NCBI GenBank assembly: GCA_963742305.1
Contig: CAVULN010000035.1
Span: 1-64,000 of the forward strand
Direction: 5' to 3'
Source of the DNA: Roseiarcus sp963742305
GTDB lineage: Bacteria > Pseudomonadota > Alphaproteobacteria > Rhizobiales > Beijerinckiaceae
Length of the DNA: 64,000 bases
The notes under the pieces: generated by a model
What the model was told of the DNA's origin: nothing
Seen by the model: the letters and a program-made list of their open reading frames with translations, nothing else
Databases searched by the model: none
In this document: in pieces, positions 26,392-34,827 of the stretch
How the letters are laid out: every line of letters starts with the position of its first letter
How positions within the stretch are numbered: the first letter of the stretch is position 1
Translations under genes and position numbers: made by a program

Positions 26392-27777
26392 CTAAAGACT
26401 CGGATGGATGGAGCAAGCCGCGATTCCGCGTCGGAGCCTCGCACGGCGCACGTCCTGATCTTTAGGAGACACTCGAGCTCTCCCCTCGGCTCGCCCGCGA
26501 CATAGGTCTCGCGCACCGCGCGATCGTCGCCGAGGGTGAGCGAGCGCGAAGAGCTCGACCTCGAGATCGCCGCCCGCCGTCTCCATCCGGTGCGCGAGCG
26601 CCGGCGTCGCGCTGGAATCGAGCGCGATGAGATCCGCCTCCTTGCCGGGCTCGATCGAGCCGATCCGGTCGTCGAGGCTGAGCGCCCGGGCGTTGCCGAG
26701 GGTCATCGAGTAGAAAGCCTCGAGCGCCGGCCAGGTCTGGCCGTTGAGCTGCAGCACCTTGTAGCCTTCGGCGGCGGTGCGAAGCATCGAATAGCTGGTG
26801 CCCCCGCCGACGTCGGTCGCGAGCGCGACCCTGACCCCAGCCTGGGCGAGCCGCGCCTGGTCAAACAGGCCCGAGCCCAGGAACAGATTGGAGGTGGGGC
26901 AGAACGCGGCGATCGAGCCGCTCTCGGCGAGCGCGGCGACTTCGCTCTCCTGCATGTGGATGCAATGGCCGATGACCGAGCGGGGTCCGAGAAGCCCGGA
27001 GCGCGCATAGACGTCGATATAGCTCCGCGCCTCGGGAAAGAGTTCCCCGACACGCGCGATCTCAGCCTTGTTCTCGTTGGCGTGGGTCTGGACGTAAGCC
27101 TCCGGAAACTCGCGTTTCAGCGCCCCGGCGGCGTCAAGTTGCGCTTGCGTCGAGGTCACCGCGAAGCGGGGCGTGATCGCGTAGCCGAGCCGGCCGCGGC
27201 CGCGCCAGCGCTCGATCAGGGCGCGGCTCTCGTCGTAGCCGCGCTGAGCGTCGTCCATGAGCGCCTGAGGCGCGTCGCGGTCCATCATCACCTTGCCGGC
27301 GATCATGCACGCCCCGCGAACTTCCGCTTCCGTAAAGAACGCGTCGACGGATTGAGGATGGACGGTGCAGTAGACCATCGCCGTCGTGGTGCCCGAGCGG
27401 AACAGCTCGTCGAGAAAGAACGCGGCGACGCGCGCGCAATGCGCGGGATCGGCGAATTTCTGCTCTTCGACGAAGGTGTAGTTGTTGAGCCAGTCGAGCA
27501 GTTGCGCGCCGTAGGAGCCAATCACCTGGGTCTGCGGATAGTGGATATGGGCGTCGATAAAGCCGGGCATGACGAATGAGCCCGAGTGGTCGTCGACGGC
27601 CGCGCTCCGCGGCGCGCGCGCAAGGATGTCGCGCGCCTCGCCCACCGCCTCGATCTTGCCGTCGGCAACGAGGACGGCGCCGTCGTCGATGAGGGAATAG
27701 GCGCGCGCGCCGGTCACGGCGGGATCGTCTCTGAACGAAAGGATACGGCCGCGGATGACGCGGGCGGGCGGGCTCAA
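26392..27777 (-). CDS. guaD: Guanine deaminase, C-terminus frameshifted
   Basis: Guanine deaminase converts guanine to xanthine. The amidohydrolase metal motifs are present: FIDAHIHYPQ (residues about 73-82), QTHANEN (about 228), GHCIHM (about 269) and ATDVGGG (about 317). Length to the last reliable residue is about 430, as in GuaD. After LEVELFAL an extra base near 26533-26540 shifts the frame; the other frame continues LTLGDDRAVRETYVAGEPRG, the expected end, but then has no stop before the cyclase pseudogene start. The start is a TTG overlapping the puuE-uraD stop (TTGA). With that gene it forms a purine degradation operon. Confidence 0.86.
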   Translation of the reverse strand: MSPPARVIRGRILSFRDDPAVTGARAYSLIDDGAVLVADGKIEAVGEARDILARAPRSAAVDDHSGSFVMPGFIDAHIHYPQTQVIGSYGAQLLDWLNNYTFVEEQKFADPAHCARVAAFFLDELFRSGTTTAMVYCTVHPQSVDAFFTEAEVRGACMIAGKVMMDRDAPQALMDDAQRGYDESRALIERWRGRGRLGYAITPRFAVTSTQAQLDAAGALKREFPEAYVQTHANENKAEIARVGELFPEARSYIDVYARSGLLGPRSVIGHCIHMQESEVAALAESGSIAAFCPTSNLFLGSGLFDQARLAQAGVRVALATDVGGGTSYSMLRTAAEGYKVLQLNGQTWPALEAFYSMTLGNARALSLDDRIGSIEPGKEADLIALDSSATPALAHRMETAGGDLEVELFALAHPRRRSRGARDLCRGRAEGRARVSPKDQDVRRARLRRGIAACSIHPSL

Positions 27778-29192
27778 GGCAGGACGTCCTTGAGCCGGAA
27801 CGCGGCGATCCGGTCGATCTCGGCGAGCGCGGTCGTGGCCTCCGCGTCGGCGGCGTTGGCGAGACGGCGGCGGAAGGCTGCGAGAATGTCGGCCTTGCTC
27901 CTGGCCCTGACCGCCATGATGAAGGGAAAGCCGAAGCGGGCGCGATAGGCGTCGTTGAGTTCGGTGAACTGGCGCAACTCCTCGGGCGTGAGCCGGTCAA
28001 GCCCGGCGCTCGCCTGCTCGCGCGTCGAGTCGGCGGTCAGCGTTTTGGCCTGGGCGAGCTTGCCGGCCAGATCCGGGTGGGACCCGATGAGCGCGCGCTT
28101 CTGGCCCTCGCTCCCCTTGGCCGCCGCGGCGGCCATCGCCTTCGCCAGGCCTTCGGCCGTGTCCGCGCCGCTCTTGAGGCCCGCGTCGTAGGCCGCCGCC
28201 GCGATCCAGGGCGAGTGTTCGTAAGCCCCGCCGAAGCGCTCGATAAACAGCGTCCGGGTGAGCCGGGACGGTTTCCAGCCGCCCGGCGGGGGGTGTTTGG
28301 CGATCCAGTGACGGGCGATGTCGAGCCGGGTCGGGACCCAGGCCTGCTCGTGGCTCTTCACGTAGTCGACGAATCGCGCGAGCGAGGCCGCCCGTCCGGG
28401 CCGTCCGACGAGGCGGCAATGGAGCCCGATCGACAGCATCTTCGGCGCCACGCCGCCTTCGGCGTAGAGCGTGTCGAACGAATCCTTGAGATAGGCGTAG
28501 AACTGGTCGCCGCTATTGAAGCCCTGGGGGCTGGCGAAGCGCATGTCGTTCGAATCGAGCGTATAGGGAACCATGAGCTGCGGGCCGCGCGGCCCTTCGA
28601 GCCAGTACGGCAGATCGTCGGCGTAAGTGTCGGCGCAATAGACGAAGCCGCCCTCCTCCATGCCGAGACGGATGGTGTTGAGCGACGAGCGGCCTTGATA
28701 GAAGCCGAGCGGGCGGGCGCCTGCGACCTCGGTATGGATGCGCACCGCTTCGGCGATATGGCGCGCCTCGACGTCGGGCGGCGTGTCGCGATAATCGATC
28801 CACTTGAGGCCGTGGGTGGCGATTTCCCAGCCCGCCTCGTTCATCGCCTGAACCGCCTCGCGATTGCGCGCCATGGCCATCGCCACCGCATAGACGGTGA
28901 CGGGAACCGAGCGGTCGGTGAACAGACGATGCAGGCGCCAGAACCCGGCCCGGGAGCCGTATTCGTAGATCGACTCCATGTTCATATGCCGCATGCCCGG
29001 CCAGGGCTGAGCGCCGACGATCTCGGACAGGAACGCTTCGGAGGCGGCGTCGCCGTGCAGGATGTTGTTCTCGCCGCCCTCCTCGTAATTGACGACGAAC
29101 TGGACCGCGATGCGCGCCTTGTTCGGCCAGTCGGCGAACGGAGGGGTGCGCCCATAGCCGATCATGTCGCGCGGATAGGTTTCGTCGGTCAT
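27774..29192 (-). CDS. Fusion of PuuE-type allantoinase and OHCU decarboxylase
   Basis: Residues about 1-300 are a polysaccharide-deacetylase-fold allantoinase of the PuuE type (YPRDMIGYGRTPP at the start, NYEEGGENNILHGD, EYGSRAGFWRL, GLHCRLVGRPGR), which opens the allantoin ring. Residues about 310-470 are a UraD-like 2-oxo-4-hydroxy-4-carboxy-5-ureidoimidazoline decarboxylase (FGGAYEHSPWIAAAA, GSHPDLAGKLA, LNDAYRARFGFPFIMAVR), the preceding step of urate breakdown. One chain thus carries consecutive activities. The ATG at 29192 is preferred because PuuE proteins begin with this MTDETYPRDM-like segment. guaD follows with overlapping start and stop codons. Confidence 0.92.
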   Translation of the reverse strand: MTDETYPRDMIGYGRTPPFADWPNKARIAVQFVVNYEEGGENNILHGDAASEAFLSEIVGAQPWPGMRHMNMESIYEYGSRAGFWRLHRLFTDRSVPVTVYAVAMAMARNREAVQAMNEAGWEIATHGLKWIDYRDTPPDVEARHIAEAVRIHTEVAGARPLGFYQGRSSLNTIRLGMEEGGFVYCADTYADDLPYWLEGPRGPQLMVPYTLDSNDMRFASPQGFNSGDQFYAYLKDSFDTLYAEGGVAPKMLSIGLHCRLVGRPGRAASLARFVDYVKSHEQAWVPTRLDIARHWIAKHPPPGGWKPSRLTRTLFIERFGGAYEHSPWIAAAAYDAGLKSGADTAEGLAKAMAAAAAKGSEGQKRALIGSHPDLAGKLAQAKTLTADSTREQASAGLDRLTPEELRQFTELNDAYRARFGFPFIMAVRARSKADILAAFRRRLANAADAEATTALAEIDRIAAFRLKDVLP

Positions 29193-29308
29193 CGCGTTTG
29201 GCGCTCCGTTGATCGCACTCCGCATGACGCTACGACAGGACGGCCGTTTGCTCCAGCGCGGAGAACCTCAGAAGTAGGCGTATCGTATTAGCGCGCGATC
29301 GACGGCGC

Positions 29309-29743
29309 TCAGGCCGTCGAAACCTCGATCAGCTCGAAGCCTTCCTTCCGCGCCGCATCGGCCAGACGGTCGTCAAGCGTGACAACCTCGAGCGACGAAG
29401 GACGGCGCTCAGCCGCGATGAAAGCCGCCGCGAGCTGCAGCGCGTCGGCCGCCCGTAAGGCATGAACGCGAAGAAACCTCAGCGCGCTCTCGCGAATGAT
29501 CTCGCTGGGCTCGATCTCGTGCCATCCGTTGGAAAGCTGTTTCAGCCGATCGAAGGCCAGGACCGCCGCTTTGACATCAAGCAATGCGCCCCGCTCGAGC
29601 CGGGCGAGCGCGGACGCGCATTCCACCTGCGACCCCCACCACACGAGCAGATCAGAATCCCGACTCGCCAGCGCCTGGAGGGATCGCGTCGTGCTCTCGG
29701 CCACCAGCAGCGGCACGATCGCCGAAGCGTCCCAGAATTTCAC
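29309..29743 (-). CDS. PIN-domain toxin, VapC-like
   Basis: The 144-residue protein is a PIN ribonuclease: D5 in MKFWDASAIVPLL, the acidic E in SQVECASALARLE, RAADALQLAAAF and VVTLDDRLADAA supply the four acidic metal ligands. VapC-type toxins cleave tRNA or rRNA until bound by their antitoxin. Its start overlaps the antitoxin stop (ATGA), the usual antitoxin-first arrangement. It lies between the puuE-uraD gene and an enoyl-CoA hydratase, with no other mobile signature. Confidence 0.9.
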   Translation of the reverse strand: MKFWDASAIVPLLVAESTTRSLQALASRDSDLLVWWGSQVECASALARLERGALLDVKAAVLAFDRLKQLSNGWHEIEPSEIIRESALRFLRVHALRAADALQLAAAFIAAERRPSSLEVVTLDDRLADAARKEGFELIEVSTA

Positions 29744-30024
29744 CGTCCGTCCCGGCGCTCGTCGACGAGGGATTCGACGGCCGATGCTTTGGCGCGCGGC
29801 GGCCGAGTGCTGAAAACAGCTTGAGGCGCGTCGGTGCGGCGCGGCCGCAACACGCCCTCACGGATGAGTCGAGACAGTCTTCCGCCTTCGTCACGCCCGG
29901 TGACAGGCTCCAGCCTTGCGACTGGACGCCCTCGATCGACGATCAACACGGGCGAGCCGCCCTTAAGGCCGTCAATCAAGGCGCTCAAGCTGTTCTTGGT
30001 CTCGGTTATGCTGGCTTTCTTCAT
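29740..30024 (-). CDS. Phd/YefM-type antitoxin
   Basis: The 94-residue product begins MKKASITETKNSLSALIDGL and continues SPVLIVDRGRPVARLEPV, the classic Phd/YefM DNA-binding fold, followed by a charged, probably disordered toxin-neutralising tail. The start is the ATG at 30024, directly after an inverted repeat. The same frame is open far upstream (to 30666), but the upstream part is antisense to another gene and has no matching domain. Pairing with a PIN toxin instead of Doc or YoeB is a common mixed arrangement. Confidence 0.9.
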   Translation of the reverse strand: MKKASITETKNSLSALIDGLKGGSPVLIVDRGRPVARLEPVTGRDEGGRLSRLIREGVLRPRRTDAPQAVFSTRPPRAKASAVESLVDERRDGR

Positions 30025-30026
30025 CG

Positions 30027-30039
30027 AGCTAAAATAGCT
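30027..30039. promoter_or_regulatory. Small palindrome before the antitoxin gene
   Basis: AGCTA-AAA-TAGCT is a perfect inverted repeat immediately upstream of the antitoxin start codon. Its position over the start region fits an operator through which the antitoxin, alone or with toxin, represses its own operon. The arms are only five bases, so this is tentative. Confidence 0.45.
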
Positions 30040-30240
30040 TGGAAGAGAAGCCCAATCAACACCATTCCGTACCCGCGAGCGGCGATGAGAGCCCCCTGTT
30101 TGGTTTACGGTTTTAGTAGCAGAAACAGGTATGCGACTTTGAGAGCGTGGGAGTAAGGGTGTGAGCGGGCGGGCACATACGGTACCAAAGTTATACCTGA
30201 GCGGCGAAAAGCGTCCTCTCCGGCGCGCCTCGAGGGCTCC

Positions 30241-31041
30241 ATGACCGAAATCTCCCTGCGCTTCGAGCCGCCGTTCGCCCGCGTCGTCCTCAACCGCCCT
30301 GACCGCCGCAACGCGATCACCCGCGCGATGTGGCGGGCGCTGCCGGCGATCCGGGCGTCGATCGAAGCGCGGGAGGACCTGCTCGTGGCGCTCATCGAGG
30401 GCGAGGGCGCGCATTTTTCCGCCGGCGCCGACATTGCCGAACTCGGCGAGGTCTACCGCGACGCTCACTCGGCTCGCGACTATGGCGACGCCGTCCAGGA
30501 CGGCCTCCAGGCGCTGATGGATCTGGATCGCCCGACGATCGCCGTGATCCGTGGCGTCGCCGTCGGCGGCGGACTGGGGCTGGCGCTGGCCTGCGATCTC
30601 AGGTTCTGCGCCGCCGACGCGCATCTTGCCGTCACACCCGCGAAGCTCGGCCTCGTCTACGGCCATGCCGAGACGCGGCGGCTCATCGAGCTCGTCGGGC
30701 CGTCGCGGGCCAAGGATCTCCTGTTCACCGGGCGGCGGATCGAGACCGATGAGGCGCTGGCGATCGGACTCATCGACAGGAGGGTCGAGACGGCGTTGCA
30801 GGAGACCGTGCTCGGCTATGCGCGCGGGCTTGCGGACCTGAGCCAGATGTCGGTCCGCGGCGCCAAGCGGGCGATCGACGCCATCGCCGCCGGCATGAAC
30901 AAGGAGACGCCCGGCTTTCGCGCCCTGACCGAGGCCGCGGCGCTGGGGCCGGACTTCGTGGAAGGGCGGGCCGCGTTCGCGGCCAAGCGGACGGCGAAAT
31001 TCGCCTTTCGCGGACCGATCGCGCCGCTCAAGCCCGCCTGA
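30241..31041 (+). CDS. Enoyl-CoA hydratase/isomerase family protein
   Basis: A 266-residue crotonase-fold protein with FARVVLNRPDRRNAIT (residues about 12-27), the oxyanion-hole segment HFSAGADIAEL (about 58-68) and RGVAVGGGLGLALACDLRF (about 105-123). It is more divergent than the hydratase at 25-813; the region after GGG has TPAKLGLVYGHAETRRL in place of the usual PE(I/V)xLG glutamate, so hydratase chemistry is less certain and another crotonase reaction is possible. It is probably co-transcribed with the PLP enzyme nine bases downstream. Confidence 0.87.
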   Translation: MTEISLRFEPPFARVVLNRPDRRNAITRAMWRALPAIRASIEAREDLLVALIEGEGAHFSAGADIAELGEVYRDAHSARDYGDAVQDGLQALMDLDRPTIAVIRGVAVGGGLGLALACDLRFCAADAHLAVTPAKLGLVYGHAETRRLIELVGPSRAKDLLFTGRRIETDEALAIGLIDRRVETALQETVLGYARGLADLSQMSVRGAKRAIDAIAAGMNKETPGFRALTEAAALGPDFVEGRAAFAAKRTAKFAFRGPIAPLKPA

Positions 31042-31049
31042 TCGGACCC

Positions 31050-32243
31050 ATGCCGAACCCCAATCCCGGGGAGCCGCCCCCTCCGGCCTATGTCGATCCG
31101 GCGAGCGGCGAGACCTATCCGATCTCAGAGCCGCGCTGGCGTTCGGACGCGGGCGCGCCGCTGATGATCACCGCCCTGCCCGGAATCGGGCGCGACATGA
31201 TCGATACGCGCATGCGTTCGCTGTGGCGCTACGCGGCGGCGCTGCCGGTCGAGGTTTCCGATCCGATCACGATGGGAGAGGGCTTGACGCCGCTCGTCTC
31301 ACGCGAATGGCGCGGCGTCCCCGCCCTGTTCAAGCTCGAGTGGTTTTCGCCGACCGGCAGCTTCAAGGACCGGGGCGCTTCGGTCATGCTCTCGATCCTG
31401 CGCGCCCAGGGCGTGACGCGGGTTCTGGAAGACAGCTCCGGCAACGGCGGCGCGGCGATCGCGGCTTATGCGGCGGCCGGCGGGCTAGGAGCGAAGATTC
31501 TCGTCCCCGCCTCGACGCCTCCCGGCAAGATCGTGCAGACGCGCGCTTACGGCGCCGAAGTCGAGCTCATTGCCGGAACGCGTCAGGACGTGAGCGAGGC
31601 CGCCGTGCGACAGGCCGCGACGATCTTCTACGCCGGCCACAACTGGCAACCGTTCTTCCTGCAGGGGACGAAGACGCTGGCCTACGAGCTTTGGGAGGAT
31701 CTCAAGTTCGCCGCGCCCGACAATGTCATCATCCCGACCGGAGCGGGCAGCAATGTTCTCGGCTGCGACATCGGCTTCGGCGAGCTTCTCCGCCGCGGCG
31801 AGATTGAGCGCCTGCCCCGGCTGTTCGCGGCGCAGCCGGAAAATTGCGCGCCGCTCAACGCGAGCTTCATGGCCGGATCCGACGATCTTGTTCCGGTCGA
31901 GGTCCGCCCAACGATCGCGGAAGGCGCTTCGATCGCTAAGCCAGTGCGGACTCGCGAAGTCCTGGCGGCGCTCAGGCGCTCCCGGGGCGCGACCGTCGCG
32001 CTTTCCGAAGCCGAGATCGAAGGGGCGCTGTTCGAACTCGCAGGCGTCGGCCTCTATGTCGAGCCAACCTCGGCTCTCGCCGCCGCCGCGTTCACCCGAT
32101 TGCTGGACGAGGGGGTCATCCGGCCTGGCGAGACGACCGTGGTCGTGCTGACCGGCGCCGGGCTCAAGGCGACTCAGCGGATCGGCGCGCTCCTCGACGC
32201 CCGCGGTCAGGCGGTTGACGCCTCGCCTCCAGCCGGCCTATAA
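31050..32243 (+). CDS. Threonine synthase-like PLP-dependent enzyme
   Basis: The 397-residue fold-type II PLP enzyme shows the Schiff-base lysine in SPTGSFKDRGAS (residues about 107-118), the substrate loop SSGNGGAAIAAYAA and the phosphate-binding PTGAGSNVLG. This is the pattern of threonine synthase, which converts O-phosphohomoserine to threonine, but related dehydratase-like enzymes share it. The first 60 residues are short compared with ThrC of gamma-proteobacteria and resemble the ThrC2/archaeal type. It lies nine bases after the crotonase gene and ends at an intrinsic terminator. Confidence 0.85.
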   Translation: MPNPNPGEPPPPAYVDPASGETYPISEPRWRSDAGAPLMITALPGIGRDMIDTRMRSLWRYAAALPVEVSDPITMGEGLTPLVSREWRGVPALFKLEWFSPTGSFKDRGASVMLSILRAQGVTRVLEDSSGNGGAAIAAYAAAGGLGAKILVPASTPPGKIVQTRAYGAEVELIAGTRQDVSEAAVRQAATIFYAGHNWQPFFLQGTKTLAYELWEDLKFAAPDNVIIPTGAGSNVLGCDIGFGELLRRGEIERLPRLFAAQPENCAPLNASFMAGSDDLVPVEVRPTIAEGASIAKPVRTREVLAALRRSRGATVALSEAEIEGALFELAGVGLYVEPTSALAAAAFTRLLDEGVIRPGETTVVVLTGAGLKATQRIGALLDARGQAVDASPPAGL

Positions 32244-32259
32244 GCCGGCCAGAAAGGCT

Positions 32260-32288
32260 GGGCCGTGAGGTCCGGCCCGTTGTTTTTT
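32260..32288 (+). terminator. Intrinsic terminator after the threonine synthase-like gene
   Basis: GGGCCG-TGAGGTC-CGGCCC forms a 6-base all-GC stem, followed by GTTGTTTTTT. It begins 17 bases after the stop codon at 32243 and ends shortly before rpsT, so rpsT probably has its own promoter or relies on read-through. Confidence 0.75.
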
Positions 32289-32324
32289 GAAGCGCCCTGC
32301 GCCCTGAAGGGATCAAGCGAGTCG

Positions 32325-32588
32325 ATGGCCAACACGAAATCGGCGAAGAAGGCGGCCCGCCAGACCGTTCGCCGCACCGCGGTCAACAAGTCGCGCCGCA
32401 GCGAGATGCGGACCTTTGTGCGCAAGGTCGAGGAGGCGCTCGCCGCCAAGGACCCGAAGACCGCCGCCGAGGCGCTGAGCCAGGCCGAGCCCAAGCTCGC
32501 CCGGGCGGCGCAGAAGGGGATCGTGCACAAGAACGCCGCCTCGCGCAAAATCTCGCGCCTGGCCAAGCGGGTCAAGGCGCTCGCCTAG
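32325..32588 (+). CDS. rpsT: 30S ribosomal protein S20
   Basis: The 87-residue basic protein MANTKSAKKAARQTVRRT with NKSRRSEMRTFVRKVEEAL and a C-terminal HKNAASRKISRLAKRV is a typical bS20. It binds 16S rRNA. The ATG at 32325 is used; the frame is open further upstream but S20 proteins begin with MANTKSA or similar. In many relatives rpsT is followed by dnaA; here it is followed by a DUF3297 gene. Confidence 0.98.
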   Translation: MANTKSAKKAARQTVRRTAVNKSRRSEMRTFVRKVEEALAAKDPKTAAEALSQAEPKLARAAQKGIVHKNAASRKISRLAKRVKALA

Positions 32589-32626
32589 CCGACCGCTCCG
32601 CGTCTGGCCGAGGCGCTGATCCCACG

Positions 32627-32896
32627 ATGACCGACGTTCCGCCCGATCGGCTCAGCGTCGACCCTTCAAGCCCGTTCCATGACGAAGCGGCGCTGGCGCG
32701 CGGCGTCGGCGTGCGCTTTCGCGGCGTCGAGCGGCGCGACGTCGAGGAATATTGCGTGAGCGAGGGCTGGATCCGCGCGACCGCGGGCAAGGCGCTCGAC
32801 CGCCGCGGCCAGCCGCTGGTGATCAAGATGACCGGCGCGGTCGAGCCCTATTATCTTGCGCCGCCCGCCGAACCGGCCGCTCCCGTCGCGGACTGA
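32627..32896 (+). CDS. DUF3297 family protein
   Basis: An 89-residue acidic protein beginning TDVPPDRLSVDPSSPFHDE and containing GVGVRFRGVERRDVEEYCVS and GWIRATAGKALDRRGQPL matches the small DUF3297 family, whose function is unknown. No signal peptide or transmembrane segment. It starts 38 bases after rpsT, without an obvious terminator between them, so co-transcription with rpsT is likely. Confidence 0.85.
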   Translation: MTDVPPDRLSVDPSSPFHDEAALARGVGVRFRGVERRDVEEYCVSEGWIRATAGKALDRRGQPLVIKMTGAVEPYYLAPPAEPAAPVAD

Positions 32897-32976
32897 CGCC
32901 CCGCGCTCAAAGCGCGCTCCACGCCGCGCCTCAAGTTGTCTACCCCGCCACTCGAATTATGATCCGGTGCGGAGGC

Positions 32977-33328
32977 TTAGAATCTGAACAGCGTCAAACC
33001 CGGCCCGGCGTTGCCGAACTGGTCGGTGATCCTCTCCCGGCCGCGCATGCCCATGAACGTGCCCGAGATCGGTGTGGGCTGGTTGAACGTGCCGTAAACA
33101 TAGCCGTTGCCGACCGTTCCCACGGGAACCTGGGTGCCCGCGGTCAGGTAGGACGGCCGGCGATGCACCGTGATCTGCCGGCCGGGCGCTGGCTTCTTCG
33201 CGCGCTTCTTGATCGTCGTCTCATGCTGCCTGCCCGACTGGAGCGGCCCAGTCTGGGCGTTGGCGGCGCGGCGCGGCAAGACAGGCCGCCAGCGTCGCGG
33301 CGGCCAGGAGCCGAACGAAACGAACCAT
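32977..33328 (-). CDS. Small secreted protein, frameshifted within or after its signal peptide
   Basis: From the ATG at 33328 (GGAAGG upstream) the frame reads MVRFVRLLAAATLAACLAA, a signal peptide, then becomes unrelated. Skipping one base near 33276 joins it to ANAQTGPLQSGRQHE and a basic mature part (TTIKKRAKKPAPGRQITVH, GTQVPVGTVGNGYVYG, GPGLTLFRF) ending at 32977, a total of 116 residues with cleavage after ANAQ. The protein looks like a small cationic periplasmic or surface protein. I do not recognise the family. The indel sits in a GCCGCGCCGCGCCGCC run, a likely sequencing or slippage spot. Confidence 0.65.
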
Positions 33329-33679
33329 GATCACTTCCTTCCGCTCGACGCGGTCAGCTCGGATATAGGACGGCGCGCTGAAAGCAAAAGAGCGAGGTCT
33401 CATCGAAAGTTCGGGGCCGCCTGCAACGATTCGGCGCCAGTCAATGCCCCGCCTCCGCCGGAAAATCAATGCCTCCGGGCGCGGACTTCGCCAGCGGCCG
33501 ATCCGGCGACTTGCGAAGGCCTGCAGATATGTTCGGCGCGCGGCGCCCGTTGTTACGGATGAAGCGCGGCCTGACATTTGATCTTGCCCGGGCCGGGAAA
33601 GCGGTTCGCGCGATTGCGGCCGAGGCAAACGTCGGGCACTCTGCGAGGCCGAGCGAGGGGAGCAAAGCCAGGGAAGCCC
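33329..33679 (+). other. Intergenic stretch with no convincing gene
   Basis: About 350 bases between the secreted protein (minus) and the acyl-CoA dehydrogenase (plus). Open frames on both strands cross it but lack domains, ribosome binding sites and conserved starts. It should hold the two divergent promoters; the sequence GGGAAGCCC directly precedes the dehydrogenase start. Confidence 0.45.
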
Positions 33680-34816
33680 ATGTTCGCCTTGACCGCAGAC
33701 CAGCTCGCCGTCCGCGACATGGCGAAGTCCTTCGCCGACGAACGCATCGCCCCCCATGCGCTTCAATGGGACGAAACCGAGCATTTTCCGGTCGATACGT
33801 TGCGGGAAGCGGCGGCGCTGGGGATGGCTGCGATCTATGTCGGCGAAAAGCACGGCGGCAGCGGCATGACCCGCCTCGACGCGGCGCTGATCTTCGAGGC
33901 CCTGTCGACCGGCTGCCCGTGCGTGGCCTCGTTCCTGTCGATCCACAACATGGTCGCCTGGGTCATCGACGGTTTCGGCTCGCAGGAGCTCAAAAGCCGC
34001 TATCTGCCCCGCCTCGCGACGATGGAGCTCATCTCCAGCTATTGCCTGACCGAGCCCGGCGCCGGCTCCGACGCCGCGGCGCTGACCACGCGCGCAAGGG
34101 CCGACGGCGACGATTACGTGCTCGACGGCGTCAAGCAGTTCATCTCCGGCGCCGGCGCGAGCGACCTCTATCTCGTCATGGCGCGCACCGGCGAGGGCGG
34201 AGCGAACGGGATTTCCGCGTTCCTGATCGAGAAGGACGCGCCGGGCTTGAGCTTCGGCGCCAAGGAAAAGAAGATGGGCTGGCGCGCCCAGCCGACGCGC
34301 CAGGTGATCCTGGAGGGTGTGCGCGTGCCTTCGGCCAACCGCGTCGGGGCGGAGGGGATCGGCTTCAAGATCGCCATGGCCGGGCTCGACGGCGGGCGGC
34401 TCAATATCGGCGCCTCATCGATCGGCGGCGGGCAGGCCGCGCTCGACAAGGCGCTTGCGTATATGCGCGAGCGCAAGGCGTTCGGTCGCCGCATCGCCGA
34501 CTTCCAGGCGCTGCAATTCCGGGTCGCCGACATCGCGACGTCGCTCGAGACGGCGCGCTCGATCCTGTGGCGCGCGGCGAGCGCGCTCGACGAGAAGGCG
34601 CCCGAGGCGACGCGGCTCTGCGCCCAGGCGAAGCAGGTCGCGACCGACGCCGGGTTCAATGCCGCCAATGACGCGCTTCAACTGTTCGGCGGCTACGGCT
34701 ATCTCGCCGACTACGGCGTCGAGAAGATCGTGCGCGACCTGCGCGTCCACCAGATCCTCGAAGGCACGAACGAGATCATGCGGATGATCGTGGCGCGCGG
34801 GCTGATGGAGAATTGA
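33680..34816 (+). CDS. Acyl-CoA dehydrogenase, isobutyryl-CoA dehydrogenase-like
   Basis: The 378-residue FAD enzyme has the acyl-CoA dehydrogenase order: N-terminal helices (LTADQLAVRDMAKSFADER), SSYCLTEPGAGSDAAAL (about 114-130), GGRLNIGASSIGGGQAALD, RKAFGRR and the C-terminal FGGYGYLADYGVEKIVRD, then QILEGTNEIMRM with the catalytic-region glutamate. The context with a 3-hydroxyisobutyrate dehydrogenase gene (35990-36877) points to valine catabolism, isobutyryl-CoA to methacrylyl-CoA. The ATG at 33680 is preferred to an in-frame upstream extension without homology. The usual hydratase and hydrolase of the pathway are missing between them; remnants of unrelated genes occupy the gap. Confidence 0.88.
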   Translation: MFALTADQLAVRDMAKSFADERIAPHALQWDETEHFPVDTLREAAALGMAAIYVGEKHGGSGMTRLDAALIFEALSTGCPCVASFLSIHNMVAWVIDGFGSQELKSRYLPRLATMELISSYCLTEPGAGSDAAALTTRARADGDDYVLDGVKQFISGAGASDLYLVMARTGEGGANGISAFLIEKDAPGLSFGAKEKKMGWRAQPTRQVILEGVRVPSANRVGAEGIGFKIAMAGLDGGRLNIGASSIGGGQAALDKALAYMRERKAFGRRIADFQALQFRVADIATSLETARSILWRAASALDEKAPEATRLCAQAKQVATDAGFNAANDALQLFGGYGYLADYGVEKIVRDLRVHQILEGTNEIMRMIVARGLMEN

Positions 34817-34827
34817 GTTGCCGAGCA

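Noticed and set aside
30025..30666. Upstream extension of the antitoxin frame to 308 codons
   Set aside because: The extra part is antisense to the enoyl-CoA hydratase and lacks homology; the Phd-like start and operator are at 30024.
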